DNA of 64,000 nucleotides, from positions 1 to 64,000 of the forward strand of contig JAFRLX010000081.1 in NCBI GenBank assembly GCA_017430965.1, read 5' to 3'. A program made the position numbers and the translations under genes. The notes below the pieces were generated by a model. The model searched no databases. It saw only the letters and a program-made list of their open reading frames with translations, and was not told the DNA's origin. Source of the DNA: Clostridia bacterium. GTDB taxonomy: Bacteria; Bacillota; Clostridia; Oscillospirales; Acutalibacteraceae. This document shows positions 50,321 to 60,074 of the stretch, in pieces. The first letter of the stretch is position 1; each line of letters begins with the position of its first letter.

Positions 50321-52873
50321 TTACTCTATATCTTTCAAATCCTTCGGAACAGGCGCGTGAAACATGATGTTGCCGAGATTGGTCGGCGAGCAAAACAGCG
50401 CCAACTTGTTTTTTGCGATTTTCGCTGCATTCTTTTCAAAAGCAATGTCGCTCAAGTTGAAAACGCGGATACCGGCGGCAATCGCCCCCGCATCTTCGCC
50501 CGCCGGCACAGCCATGCTTACCTCATATGTCTGCCCGGGCAGCAGGTCAAAGAAGTTGTCGGAAAACACCGCGCCGGGAACCTCGCTTGTAAGACAAACA
50601 AGGCGTGCAAATTTGTCGGCTTTCAGTTTTATTTTAATAGAGCCGTTTTGAATAACGGTTTCTTTTTGGATTTTCGCCTTAGGCAGGGCGAGATTTTTTT
50701 CTTTATCCGGCAATATGACTTTTTGCATGCACATTTCGCCGCTCTCATTGTACAAGCGCACACAAAGCCCCGTGCAGGCTCTTTTTGATGCCGGTATGTG
50801 TGCGGTAGAAATGCGAAAAACATTTTTAACGGTAAGCGGTCGCAGCGTTATTTTTTTGCGTAAAGCGTTTCTCCTTTCGCCCGCAAAGGTGAAGAAAAAT
50901 GCTTCTATTTCGACCGCTGCCGGTTCCTTTTTATCGTTGTGGGCAAACACCTCTATTTGCTCTCGGCTGTCTGCGGCGGAAATGCATACCGGTGCATTGA
51001 AACGCCGCGCCGCATAGTGCAGCGCCTTATAATTATAATCATAATCCATGCCCGCCCAAGAGCAAACCGGCCAGCAGTCATTAAACTGCCAATACAGCGA
51101 ACCGTTACACCTGCCGCGGTGGCGGCGCCAGTGCAGGGTAGCATCCTCCACACACTCCATTTGTGCCAGTTGCGAGAGGTAGACATAATCCTCAAAGCGC
51201 TGCGGCAAATGAAACCTTTTTGCGATGTAGTAAAGCATTTTGCGGTTACCGCTGCCACACTTTTGGTGAGAAAGAAAGACAGGCGAATGCAAATCGTAAT
51301 CTTCTTTTTCGGCAAAGGTTTTGATAGTCTTGAGGTCGGGCAGGCTCTCAAAGCCGAACTCGGAGCAAAAGCGCGGAAAGCGCCGCCGGTAATAGGTCAT
51401 CGGCTGCATGCCGTGCCAAACCGCCCAAATGTGGCTGTCTCCCGCATTGTCTTGGTTAATGCCGGTGCCGTAAGCCGTGCCGCAAGGCGAGCCGGGAATA
51501 TAAGCCGTTGTTTTATCGGTTTTTCTGATTTCATTTTCGAGAATCGTGTAAAAGAAAGTATCGGTCCACTTAATATAGTTTCTCAAGTGTTGCCAGGAAC
51601 CGCTCATTTGTTCAATTTCGTTATTGCCGCACCACAGCGCAAGGCAGGGATGTGAACACATGCGCGCAACATTATAAGCAACTTCACGCTTGACATTTTC
51701 CAAAAAGCTTTCTTTAAAAAACGGATATGCCTGGCAGGCAAATTGAAAATCCTGCCATACAAGAATACCCATTTCATCGCACTTTTTCAAAAAGGCATCG
51801 TCCGCATAATAGCCGCCGCCCCAAATGCGCAACAGGTTCATATTGGCAAAGCGCACGGCGGCAAAAAACTTCTCCCGCTTCTCTTCATCAAAGCGGTGAA
51901 TGAACTGGTCGGGCGGAATCACATTGCCGCCCTTGGCAAAGAGCGGTACCCCGTTGAGTTCGAACCGAAACTGCTGCCCGTAGGCATCTGCCTCTCGATT
52001 GAGCTTGATTGTGCGCAAGCCGATGTCGAGCACTTTTTCATCTACCACCGTTTCGCCCACTGTGAGTGTGACGCTGACTTTATAGAGCGGCTGCACCTCT
52101 TTACCGGAAAGCTCATAGGTCCACCACAAAAGCGGATTTTCAATCTCAAATTGTGCGTGTGTTCCGTTTGCGCGCAGTTCTTCCCCGCCGGGACAGGTGA
52201 TGTGCACGACAGTGTTGACCGGCTGTTCATTAAAACGCTGTATCTCGGTGTTTACACTCAGGGTAACCGCGCCGCTTTCATGGTGCTGCTGGCAGGTGGA
52301 AACCGGACCTAACCTTGCGGTGTGAACAAATTCCAAAAAACATGCCCCGCTGATGCCGCTTGGCACCAGCACGGGTCCCCAATCCCAACCGAAATGCGAT
52401 TGCGGCTTGCGGATGTGAATAATACCGTTTTGTCCGTTTGAATTAATCGTGCCGCCCTCTTTTCGGTAGGTTTCGGAAACGAAGTTGACGGGAGAGTGAA
52501 AGAAAACGCTGATTTCATTTTCACCTGCATGGAGCAGGCTCCCCACAGGGAATTCATATTTTAGAAAACAGTTTTCGGTGTTGCCGACAAGTGTACCGTT
52601 GATGCGGATGTCCGCAAGGGTATCGAGCATTTCAAAGCAAAGCAATACTTCGTCGCAGTCAAGCTCCTCAGAGCTGACACAAAAGCAGCGCCGATATTCC
52701 CAGTCGGACCTGCCGATAAAGGCGCAGTCTTTTTCATTGACCCCGTAAAACGGGTCGGAAATCAAGCCACTGTCCGTTAAATCCGTGAAATTGCAGCCGG
52801 GAACATGCGCTTTGTACCACTGCGCTTTCCCTGCCTGCCGAAATTGCCATTCACCGTTAAGACTTTTTTTCAT
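50321..52873 (-). CDS. beta-mannosidase (GH2)
   Basis: 850 residues from the ATG at 52873 (GGAG 7 bases upstream), a typical length. The N-terminal jelly roll begins LNGEWQFRQAGKAQWYKAHV; QSHFGWDWGP and RIWGGGYY are the usual beta-mannosidase marks of GH2. The acid/base Glu is in LWCGNNEIEQ (about residue 417) and the nucleophile Glu in FCSEFGFES (about 504). It releases mannose from beta-mannosides and manno-oligosaccharides; with no signal peptide it acts in the cytoplasm. It is the last gene of the operon with the GH3 enzyme and the GPH transporter. Forty-eight bases at its end separate it from the structured gap. Confidence 0.93.
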   Translation of the reverse strand: MKKSLNGEWQFRQAGKAQWYKAHVPGCNFTDLTDSGLISDPFYGVNEKDCAFIGRSDWEYRRCFCVSSEELDCDEVLLCFEMLDTLADIRINGTLVGNTENCFLKYEFPVGSLLHAGENEISVFFHSPVNFVSETYRKEGGTINSNGQNGIIHIRKPQSHFGWDWGPVLVPSGISGACFLEFVHTARLGPVSTCQQHHESGAVTLSVNTEIQRFNEQPVNTVVHITCPGGEELRANGTHAQFEIENPLLWWTYELSGKEVQPLYKVSVTLTVGETVVDEKVLDIGLRTIKLNREADAYGQQFRFELNGVPLFAKGGNVIPPDQFIHRFDEEKREKFFAAVRFANMNLLRIWGGGYYADDAFLKKCDEMGILVWQDFQFACQAYPFFKESFLENVKREVAYNVARMCSHPCLALWCGNNEIEQMSGSWQHLRNYIKWTDTFFYTILENEIRKTDKTTAYIPGSPCGTAYGTGINQDNAGDSHIWAVWHGMQPMTYYRRRFPRFCSEFGFESLPDLKTIKTFAEKEDYDLHSPVFLSHQKCGSGNRKMLYYIAKRFHLPQRFEDYVYLSQLAQMECVEDATLHWRRHRGRCNGSLYWQFNDCWPVCSWAGMDYDYNYKALHYAARRFNAPVCISAADSREQIEVFAHNDKKEPAAVEIEAFFFTFAGERRNALRKKITLRPLTVKNVFRISTAHIPASKRACTGLCVRLYNESGEMCMQKVILPDKEKNLALPKAKIQKETVIQNGSIKIKLKADKFARLVCLTSEVPGAVFSDNFFDLLPGQTYEVSMAVPAGEDAGAIAAGIRVFNLSDIAFEKNAAKIAKNKLALFCSPTNLGNIMFHAPVPKDLKDIE

Positions 52874-52903
52874 AAACACGCTCCATAGTTTTTTACATTT
52901 CAA

Positions 52904-55342
52904 TCATTCAATAAAGCCGAACTTTAATCTGAGTGCAAGCTTCAAAACATTCTTTGCCGTGCGCTCCAGCTCCGCGCGGGTGATGCCGCCCTCCTTACCG
53001 AGAGTCGGCAGCAAGGTGCCGTCGGAAACATAGCGCTTTGTGCCGTATTTTCCGCCGGGCATCAGCACATCCACCTGTGCGCGCACGCGATAGGCATTAT
53101 CTTTGATTTTCGGGAATTCGGGGCTTGCGGATTTCTGCATCCACCAGTCTGTCATGACGCAGCCGTCGTAACCCCATTCGCCGCGCAGCACGGTTGTCAC
53201 AAGGTCGTAGTTATAGTGGCTCCACACGCCGTTGACCTTGTTATAGCTTGTCATAACATTGAGGGGTTTCCCTTCCTTCACGGCAATTTCAAAGCCCTTA
53301 AGGTAGATTTCACGCAACGCCCTCTGCGAAACGCGGCTGTCTGATTTTGTTCGGTTCGTCTCCTGGTTATTGCAGGCAAGATGCTTCGGACAGGCGGATG
53401 CTCCCGCACTCTGCACGCCTCTGATATAAGCGGCGCCCATCTTGCCCGAGAGCAACGGGTCTTCGGAAAAATACTCAAAATTCCTGCCGCACAGCACATT
53501 CCTTTGAATGTTCATACCCGGTGCAAGCAGCACATCGCTGCCCACTGCAACAAGCTCCCTGCCCGTAACGGTGGTAAGCGCTTCCACAAGCGCGCAATTA
53601 AATGTGCTTGCAAGCGCAGTGCCGCAAGGTATGAGCGAGGTGTACTGTTTAATGCGGATTCCGGCAGGGCCATCGGTTGTGATAATCGGCGGCACGCCCT
53701 TTTGCTGCAGTGAAGGAATAATGCCGCAGTATGCACCGGTATTGCCGGCAACACCGCATTTACTGTCTATCATACCCTGGCCGCGCGTAAGTGCCTCCAG
53801 CTCCTTGTTGTCAAGCTGACTGATAAATGTATCGAGTGTGATGTTACCCTCGGCAACCTCGTCGAATGTATGCCCCTTGTCACCCTGAAAGCCGATTTCC
53901 GCGGGCAGGTTTTCAAGAATTCTGTCTTTTAAATACGGCGCACTTGCCTCAACAGCCTCGTAAGCGGGCAAAAGCGAGCCGTTTTTCTCGGTAACGGTCA
54001 AACGCTCGAAGGCGTTTTTGACGCCGCAAACCTCGCCCAACTGTTCCACCACGGTGTATGCAAGCCGGGCGCTCCCCGCAAGCGTGTCGGTGCGCACATT
54101 GTTGCCTGCATAAAAGCGGTATTCGCCCTGCTCGAGCACATAGGCAAATTTGTTACCTGTTTTGCCCGTGTCATCAAACGAAGCGATATCATAAAGCGAG
54201 CAACTGAGAGTAAGCCCCTCGCTTTCCCCGGGCGCCAAAAGTTTTGTTTTTGCGAATGCAATAAGGCTCATTTTCGCCTTTTTCAGCTTTCCCTGCGGCG
54301 CGCTGAGGTAAAGTTGAACAACCTCCTTGCCGCTGCATTTGCCTGTGTTTTTCACCTCGATGACAAACACAAAGCCGGCATCGGTTTGTGTAAACTTTTT
54401 TGCTTCAATTTCAAATTTGGTATAACTTAAGCCGAAGCCGAAGGGAAAGAGTACCTTTTCGGGGCAGAAGGTTTCAAAATAGCGGTAGCCGACAAAAATA
54501 TCTTCTTTATAATTGTTAAACTCCTTGCCGCCGAAATCAGCGGAGGATGGGTAATCCTCAAAACTTCTTGCAATCGCACAGGGCAGCTTGCCGCTGGGGC
54601 TTACCTTGCCGCACAGCACGTTTGCAAGCGCATTACCGCTTTCCATTCCACACAGCCAGGCACTGACGATTGCGGAAATTCTGTCCCCGTATTTCTCTGT
54701 CCACTGCATATCAAAAATGTTGCCGCAATTTAAAATCACTGCAACGCGGCTGAAATGTGCGGTAACAAGCTCAAGCAAATCCAGCTCGGCCTGCGTAAGG
54801 TAGAAACTGCCCTCTTTGAGGATGTTTTCCCTGTCTTCACCCGCGGCTCTGCCAATGACAACCAGCGCCAAATCGCTCCCCTTTGCGGCGGCTTCCACGC
54901 TGTCGGCAGAAATTTTCATTTCGGGATAATTCATCGGCCAGTGGCCCCAAATGCCGTGGTTTACGAGATGTGCCTTGCTCCATGCGGCATATTCCTCGGC
55001 AAGCGGCTCGTAAAGCTTCACACCATTGTTTTTGAGCCCTTCAATCATGTTGATGTAATACGGTGCGTGAACATCGCCCCCGCTGCCGTAGCCAACATAA
55101 AACCAGTCATGCTGGCAGCGGCCGAAAACGGCAATGGTTTGTTCTGCTTTAACAGGCAGAATATCATTGTCGTTTTTGAGCAACACAATGCTTTCTTCGG
55201 ATGCAGCGCGCGCCTTTTCGGGCATATCCTCAAAGATTACCTTTTCGCCCTTTGCAGCGTTTTCGCGCTGCATAACAGGGCTCAGGTTCAGCGCTTCGCG
55301 CACTTTTGTTACAAGCTTTTCGAATACAGTATCTAAACTCAT
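52904..55342 (-). CDS. beta-glucosidase-like GH3 with swapped domain order
   Basis: 812 residues from the ATG at 55342. The order is reversed relative to most GH3: the C-terminal alpha/beta sandwich comes first (SEESIVLLKNDNDILPV, ...LPFGFGLSYTKF), a fibronectin-III-like domain next (VVQLYLSAPQG), and the catalytic TIM barrel last (PPIITTDGPAGIRIKQYTS, NVLCGRNFEYFSEDPLLSG, CPKHLACNNQE). The nucleophile Asp lies in GCVMTDWWMQ (about residue 731). This swapped arrangement is known from rumen and gut Firmicutes enzymes. No signal peptide, so the substrate enters first. It starts 4 bases after the transporter gene, with no strong ribosome binding site, so it may depend on coupling. Confidence 0.92.
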   Translation of the reverse strand: MSLDTVFEKLVTKVREALNLSPVMQRENAAKGEKVIFEDMPEKARAASEESIVLLKNDNDILPVKAEQTIAVFGRCQHDWFYVGYGSGGDVHAPYYINMIEGLKNNGVKLYEPLAEEYAAWSKAHLVNHGIWGHWPMNYPEMKISADSVEAAAKGSDLALVVIGRAAGEDRENILKEGSFYLTQAELDLLELVTAHFSRVAVILNCGNIFDMQWTEKYGDRISAIVSAWLCGMESGNALANVLCGKVSPSGKLPCAIARSFEDYPSSADFGGKEFNNYKEDIFVGYRYFETFCPEKVLFPFGFGLSYTKFEIEAKKFTQTDAGFVFVIEVKNTGKCSGKEVVQLYLSAPQGKLKKAKMSLIAFAKTKLLAPGESEGLTLSCSLYDIASFDDTGKTGNKFAYVLEQGEYRFYAGNNVRTDTLAGSARLAYTVVEQLGEVCGVKNAFERLTVTEKNGSLLPAYEAVEASAPYLKDRILENLPAEIGFQGDKGHTFDEVAEGNITLDTFISQLDNKELEALTRGQGMIDSKCGVAGNTGAYCGIIPSLQQKGVPPIITTDGPAGIRIKQYTSLIPCGTALASTFNCALVEALTTVTGRELVAVGSDVLLAPGMNIQRNVLCGRNFEYFSEDPLLSGKMGAAYIRGVQSAGASACPKHLACNNQETNRTKSDSRVSQRALREIYLKGFEIAVKEGKPLNVMTSYNKVNGVWSHYNYDLVTTVLRGEWGYDGCVMTDWWMQKSASPEFPKIKDNAYRVRAQVDVLMPGGKYGTKRYVSDGTLLPTLGKEGGITRAELERTAKNVLKLALRLKFGFIE

Positions 55343-55346
55343 ATGG

Positions 55347-57725
55347 CTAATTCTTTTTGTTCTTTCTCTTTTCCGCCTTGCGTGCGGCAAGTTCAGCCTC
55401 TTCCTCTGCCTTCCTTGCTGCAGCGGCGGCTTCCTTCTCTCTTTGCTCTTGCTCAGCCTTTAACTTCGCCTCATCGTAAAGCGCGGCAATCTCATCAAAG
55501 TGGCTGTAATTCTCCTGCTGCGTAAGCAGCTTCTTTGCATCATTATACGGCTTTGCGGCTCTGCCGAATTTTGCAAGTTCATCCAAAAGCACCTTTTCAT
55601 CCTTTTGAGCCTGCTTCTTTTCTGCCTGCAGCGCCTTAATCTTGCGCTTGTACTCGGAAACAAGTGCTTTATCGCCTGCTTTCTTCGCCGTGTTCTGCAT
55701 GCCTACAAGCTCAAAGATTTCTTCGTCAATACTGTCCTCTTTGTCAAACAAGGCAGTAAGCGCCGCCATATCCGGCTCTGCAAATTCATTATTTGTGCCG
55801 TAGTATTTATCAAATGCTTTTTTTGCGGAGATGTTTTTCTTTGCAAATTCAATCTTAAATTTGCGCAGCTGTTTTTCATCCTCATTGCCCTGCGGCATTG
55901 CCTTTGCGGCGGCAAGTTCTTCCCTTGCGGCGACAAGTTCAAGGTTTTTGATATGGTCGAGCCCTGCCGCAAATACGCCCTGCGAAACCTCTATTTGGTG
56001 CCTGTAAAGCGGGGTGTCGAATTTTTCAAGTTCCTCGCAAACGAATTTGGAAATTTCAATTTCTTCGTTGTATGCAAGGTCTGCGCGGTATTGCTTTTTG
56101 CCGCCTCTTTTATCGGGCGTTTTCGGCGTTGCAACAGCCATTTCCCTTGCGTGGTTCACAAGGTCAACCGCTTCCACAAGTTGGCTGTTTTTGAGTGCGC
56201 CGTTTGCAAAGTCCTCAAACATCGCCCTTACCTGCAGCACGCGGATAACGCTCTTCTGCTTCTTCTCGGTAAAATCATAAAAGAAATAGGGCACAACATT
56301 GAGGAATGCCCCCACCGCGCACATAATGATGAGTGCGGGCAAAAATTTCCAAAGCAGACCGGTTTCGCCCGTGTCCACAAAAAGAATGTCAAAAGATTTT
56401 GCGTAACCGTTGCCCTCGTAAATGCCGAATTTTGACTGCACCGCGGGCAAAACGGCAGAGGTTGCCAGGGTAACAAGATTACCGATGGTGGCAACCGCGG
56501 CAAACATACCGTCAATCCTTTCGCCTGAGCGGTATTGCTGATAATCGCGAATATCCGCCTGGATGGCAGGCGTTGTAATCTGCTCAAATGCGCTGAAAAG
56601 ATAATTCAACCAAATGCAAATCACAAGCCACCAGAAGCTCTTGACATTGATGAGCATCAGCAGAATGCACACAACATTCATCATATTTACCGCAATGAGC
56701 ACTGCCTTTTTGCCGAAGCGCTTGACAAAGAAGGGCGCAGCAATCATCCCCCAAAGCGAGGCGTTGCCGATTAACACCCATGCTACGCCGTAGGTTGCGG
56801 GGGGAACGGTGCGGCCATAGTTTTGGTTATAATAAAGAATGTTGTAATACGCAAGCTCCAGGAAGCCGAGCCAGCCCGCCAGCGAGATAATCCAGAAATA
56901 TTTGTTTTTGGCAACCTCTTTGAGTGCGTCGGTAAATCGAATTTGAATGGTGTGCGTTTTTGCCTGCACAATTTTTTCCTTTGTGTTGGCAAAAACAACG
57001 ATGGTTAAGCCAATACCGATGACTGCATAAATCGGGTAAGCAATTCTGTAAATGAGAATATCGGATTGGTCTTTTTGTGTAACTTGCGCGATAAGCGGAT
57101 TGATAAAATTCATAATTGACGGTGCAAGTGAATACACAACCGCCTTGATGGCAAGCACATCCGTTCTCTCCTGCGTGTTGGGAGAGAGCACATGAATGAG
57201 GTTTTCATACGCATCCTTGAAAAAGAAGAAGAAAAAGTGCAAGCCGAGATTGCAGATGAAAACAACAACAAGTTTTATCAGATATCCCTTTTCCAGCCCG
57301 AATGTCTGCCCGGGGAAAAGTTGATACATCTGCTCATATGGAAACCAGACATATATCAGTGACAGTATCACTGTGGGAATACCCATTGACAGCAGGTAGG
57401 GTCTGTATTTTCCGCCCTTGCCGCGCGTATTGTCAATCATATTTGCCCTGACAGCAGTCAGCGGAATGTTCAATATGGTTGCAATCAGGTAAATGATGTA
57501 GGAATGGGTCGGTTCAACGCCGATTGCCGTGCTGACAATGATATTCGTTGTGCTCACAATCAGCGTTGAGCCAAGCTGAATAACAAAATAGGCGCCGATA
57601 CCGCCGAACGCATAAGCGGCAACCTCCTTGAAGGGCATATATTTGCCACCGGGAGGCTCTTTCCAGTAGTATTTGACATTATTTTTCAAACCTACTGCCT
57701 TTTGTTTGATTGACTGATTTGCCAT
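55347..57725 (-). CDS. GPH-family sugar transporter with long cytoplasmic tail
   Basis: 792 residues from the ATG at 57725 (AGTGAG before it); a start at 57749 cannot be excluded. Residues about 40-515 give twelve helices with the glycoside-pentoside-hexuronide pattern (GGIGAYFVIQLGSTLIV, NTRGKGGKYRPYLLSMGIP, ERTDVLAIKA). Usual members end near 450-500; here about 275 residues follow, helical and charged, with many Glu/Lys/Ala (EEAELAARKAEKRKNKKN). MelB-like transporters with extra C-terminal EIIA domains exist, but this tail shows no EIIA motif. It likely imports beta-glycosides that the GH3 and GH2 enzymes split. Confidence 0.85.
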   Translation of the reverse strand: MANQSIKQKAVGLKNNVKYYWKEPPGGKYMPFKEVAAYAFGGIGAYFVIQLGSTLIVSTTNIIVSTAIGVEPTHSYIIYLIATILNIPLTAVRANMIDNTRGKGGKYRPYLLSMGIPTVILSLIYVWFPYEQMYQLFPGQTFGLEKGYLIKLVVVFICNLGLHFFFFFFKDAYENLIHVLSPNTQERTDVLAIKAVVYSLAPSIMNFINPLIAQVTQKDQSDILIYRIAYPIYAVIGIGLTIVVFANTKEKIVQAKTHTIQIRFTDALKEVAKNKYFWIISLAGWLGFLELAYYNILYYNQNYGRTVPPATYGVAWVLIGNASLWGMIAAPFFVKRFGKKAVLIAVNMMNVVCILLMLINVKSFWWLVICIWLNYLFSAFEQITTPAIQADIRDYQQYRSGERIDGMFAAVATIGNLVTLATSAVLPAVQSKFGIYEGNGYAKSFDILFVDTGETGLLWKFLPALIIMCAVGAFLNVVPYFFYDFTEKKQKSVIRVLQVRAMFEDFANGALKNSQLVEAVDLVNHAREMAVATPKTPDKRGGKKQYRADLAYNEEIEISKFVCEELEKFDTPLYRHQIEVSQGVFAAGLDHIKNLELVAAREELAAAKAMPQGNEDEKQLRKFKIEFAKKNISAKKAFDKYYGTNNEFAEPDMAALTALFDKEDSIDEEIFELVGMQNTAKKAGDKALVSEYKRKIKALQAEKKQAQKDEKVLLDELAKFGRAAKPYNDAKKLLTQQENYSHFDEIAALYDEAKLKAEQEQREKEAAAAARKAEEEAELAARKAEKRKNKKN

Positions 57726-57764
57726 AATATTTAATCTCACTTTAATCATTTAATAGATATATAA

Positions 57765-57793
57765 ATAATAACATAGAGAATAGTGATTTGCAA
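57765..57793 (-). promoter_or_regulatory. sigma-A promoter of the glycoside operon
   Basis: On the minus strand TTGCAA (57793-57788), 17 bases, TATTAT (57770-57765), 40 bases before the transporter ATG. Confidence 0.75.
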
Positions 57794-57830
57794 TGCGGCG
57801 TTTTCGCGAGGGGGGTGAAAATATAGCAAA

Positions 57831-57850
57831 AGACCGCCCGAAGGCGGTCT
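57831..57850. repeat. AGACCGCC hairpin, related to the one at 40257
   Basis: AGACCGCC (57831-57838), CGAA, GGCGGTCT (57843-57850), then CGCTGTGGTTG, close to the TACTGTGGTTG flank of the 40257 hairpin. The rest of the gene-free stretch 57794-58367 shows only an AT-rich run and the hairpin GAGAGCGG/CCGCTCTC at 58105-58126 followed by CGTTTTAT, which could end a plus-strand transcript. Confidence 0.6.
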
Positions 57851-58367
57851 CGCTGTGGTTGTTCAAATTACTTATGCGAAAATTAACACGAAGCCCCAGC
57901 CCGCTGGTATAAAAAACATGTTTTCATGATTATGATACCCCCACCCCCTTATGACCCCCTCAAAAAACTGTTGTCTTTTTCCCGAATTTTTTGTCAAAAG
58001 TAAAAAACGCGGGAATTGATGTAGAGTCCGGTTTGCGGGAACATTTTCTTTATATATGAACTCGAAAACGAGGTAATATCTATATAAGCCTATATAAATA
58101 CAAAGAGAGCGGAAGTAACCGCTCTCCGTTTTATCGCAGGAAAAAGCATCGCTATTTAACGAAACTATATATTTGAAGTGTCTTTATTTAATTAAATTAT
58201 GCGTTATACACCCTATCGAGGTTTGGCTCAAGTAGAAATGTGGGTCAAGCTGAAATTTGCGTGCATGAATTTAAAAAAGCTGGCATTATGGAGGGCAAAG
58301 GACCCTCAAAATATCTCCGTTTTCTTCGATTTTTTCTTAATTTCAACGATTTTTCAAAGATTTATCA

Positions 58368-58405
58368 AAAAACCTCTTGTGGCGTGATTTCCACAAGAGG
58401 TTTTT
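58368..58405. terminator. bidirectional terminator past ptsI
   Basis: AAAAACCTCTTGTGG (58368-58382) pairs perfectly with 58391-58405, with A and T runs on both sides. Confidence 0.85.
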
Positions 58406-58415
58406 CTACAAGCTG

Positions 58416-58446
58416 AAAAAGGGATTTGCACCGCAAATCCCTTTTT
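58416..58446 (-). terminator. terminator of the fru-pts operon
   Basis: AAAAAGGGATTTGC (58416-58429) pairs perfectly with 58433-58446; it lies directly behind the ptsI stop and, with the next hairpin, makes a double stop. Confidence 0.9.
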
Positions 58447-58447
58447 G

Positions 58448-60061
58448 TTATTCATTTTCGCAAATGGTTTTTCTTGTTTGAAGGATTGAGGACGGAGTGA
58501 CCGAGAATTCATCAAGTCCCCATTCAATCAGTTTTGGAATAAGCTCGGTGTTCGCAGCAGCTTCGCCGCACATACCGACCGGTATTCCCTCTTTTTTAGC
58601 GTTTTTAATCGTCATTTCAATCGCTCTTAAAACCGAGGGTTGGAAGCAGTCATAGAGAGCCGAAACCTTTGCATTGCCTCTGTCAACCGCCATGGTATAG
58701 CCCGTGAGGTCGTTTGTGCCGATTGAGAAAAACGCCGCCTCTTTTGCAAGCAAGTCGGAAATGATTGCCGCCGAAGGCGTTTCAATCATAACGCCGACGG
58801 GAACAAGCTTGTAGCTTAAGCCCTCATTTTCAAGCTCGTCTGCACATTCCTTGATTAGCGCTTTCGCCTTTTTAATCTCGTCAACGGTAGTGACTAAAGG
58901 AATCATAATCTTGATGTCACCGAAAACCGCCGCTCTCAAAATTGCCCTGAGCTGAGTTTTAAAAAGCTCTTTGTTATCAAGGCAATACCTGATTGCTCTG
59001 TGCCCTAAGAATGGGTTTTCCTCTTTTTCGATGTCAAGATAAGGGATGTTTTTATCTCCGCCGATATCGAGAGTTCTGATAATTACTTCCTTTTCATCCA
59101 TCGTCTTTGCAACGGTCGAATAGGCTTCAAACTGCTCTTGCTCTGTCGGTGCACGGTCCCTGTCCATAAACAAAAACTCTGTTCTGAAAAGCCCTATGCC
59201 CTCGCCGCCGTTTTGAACAACGTTTTGAGCATCCTCAGCCTTGCCGATATTTCCGTAAACCTTCTTAACCAAGCCGGACTTTGTGATTGTCGGCTTATTA
59301 AAGTAAACATTAAGGCTCTCTTTTTCTTTTAGATATGCCTCCTGCTTTAAGGTGTATTCCTTAATTTGATCGCCTGTCGGCTCTGTGATTACCTCACCCT
59401 TAAAGCCATCAACGATAAGCAGGTCACCGTCGCTGATAATCTCGGTGGAATTGAGAACCGAAAGAGCCGCGGGAATGCCCATAGCTCTTGCAAGAATAGC
59501 GCTATGAGAAGTAACTCCGCCAATTTCGGTAATGATAGCCGAAACATTCTCTTTTTTGATTTGGCTTGTCATTGACGGAGTGAAGTCTTTCGCAATAAGA
59601 ATCGACCCCTTTGGCACAGCCGAAATATCAACGCTCTTAAGCCCGAGAAGGATTCTTAACAAAGTATCTCTGATATCCTTAACATCCGATGCTCTCTGCC
59701 TCATAAGTTCGTCCTCAACTGAAGCGAACATATCATAAAACATTTGGAAAACGGAATCGGCTGCAGCCTCGGCGACATTTCCGGCGTCAATGCTGTCATT
59801 CATTTGAGAGAGCATAAACGGGTCGCCGAGCATTGTGATATGCCCTTCAAGGATTTCAGCCTCTTTCTCACCGGCTGTGAGTTTAAGCTCATCAGCCATA
59901 TGTTTTGTTTCGCTAATAAAATCCTCAACAGCTTTTGAAAGCCTTGCTTTTTCGCTCTCGGCATCGCTGTATTTCACAGCAGAATAGTCAAGCTTCACAT
60001 CTTCAATTATAATCGCTTTACCGATTCCAAATCCCTGTGAAGCACCTATACCCTTTAACAT
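58448..60061 (-). CDS. ptsI: PTS enzyme I
   Basis: 537 residues from the ATG at 60061, 6 bases after AGGAG; the long frame upstream runs through ptsH and is not coding. The phosphorylated His lies in GGVTSHSAILARA (about residue 186), the PEP-site RTEFLFMDR and GEGIGLFRTEF follow, and VGMCGEAAANTELI (Cys about 495) closes the active site. It moves phosphate from PEP to HPr. It is the last gene of fruR-fruK-fruA-ptsH-ptsI, so in this organism the general PTS proteins appear tied to fructose transport. Length is slightly below the usual 570. Confidence 0.97.
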   Translation of the reverse strand: MLKGIGASQGFGIGKAIIIEDVKLDYSAVKYSDAESEKARLSKAVEDFISETKHMADELKLTAGEKEAEILEGHITMLGDPFMLSQMNDSIDAGNVAEAAADSVFQMFYDMFASVEDELMRQRASDVKDIRDTLLRILLGLKSVDISAVPKGSILIAKDFTPSMTSQIKKENVSAIITEIGGVTSHSAILARAMGIPAALSVLNSTEIISDGDLLIVDGFKGEVITEPTGDQIKEYTLKQEAYLKEKESLNVYFNKPTITKSGLVKKVYGNIGKAEDAQNVVQNGGEGIGLFRTEFLFMDRDRAPTEQEQFEAYSTVAKTMDEKEVIIRTLDIGGDKNIPYLDIEKEENPFLGHRAIRYCLDNKELFKTQLRAILRAAVFGDIKIMIPLVTTVDEIKKAKALIKECADELENEGLSYKLVPVGVMIETPSAAIISDLLAKEAAFFSIGTNDLTGYTMAVDRGNAKVSALYDCFQPSVLRAIEMTIKNAKKEGIPVGMCGEAAANTELIPKLIEWGLDEFSVTPSSILQTRKTICENE

Positions 60062-60074
60062 AAGCATCTCCTTA

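Noticed and set aside
58199..58387. Plus-strand frame of 62 codons before the ptsI terminators
   Set aside because: No ribosome binding site and no protein-like composition; it lies in AT-rich spacer DNA.
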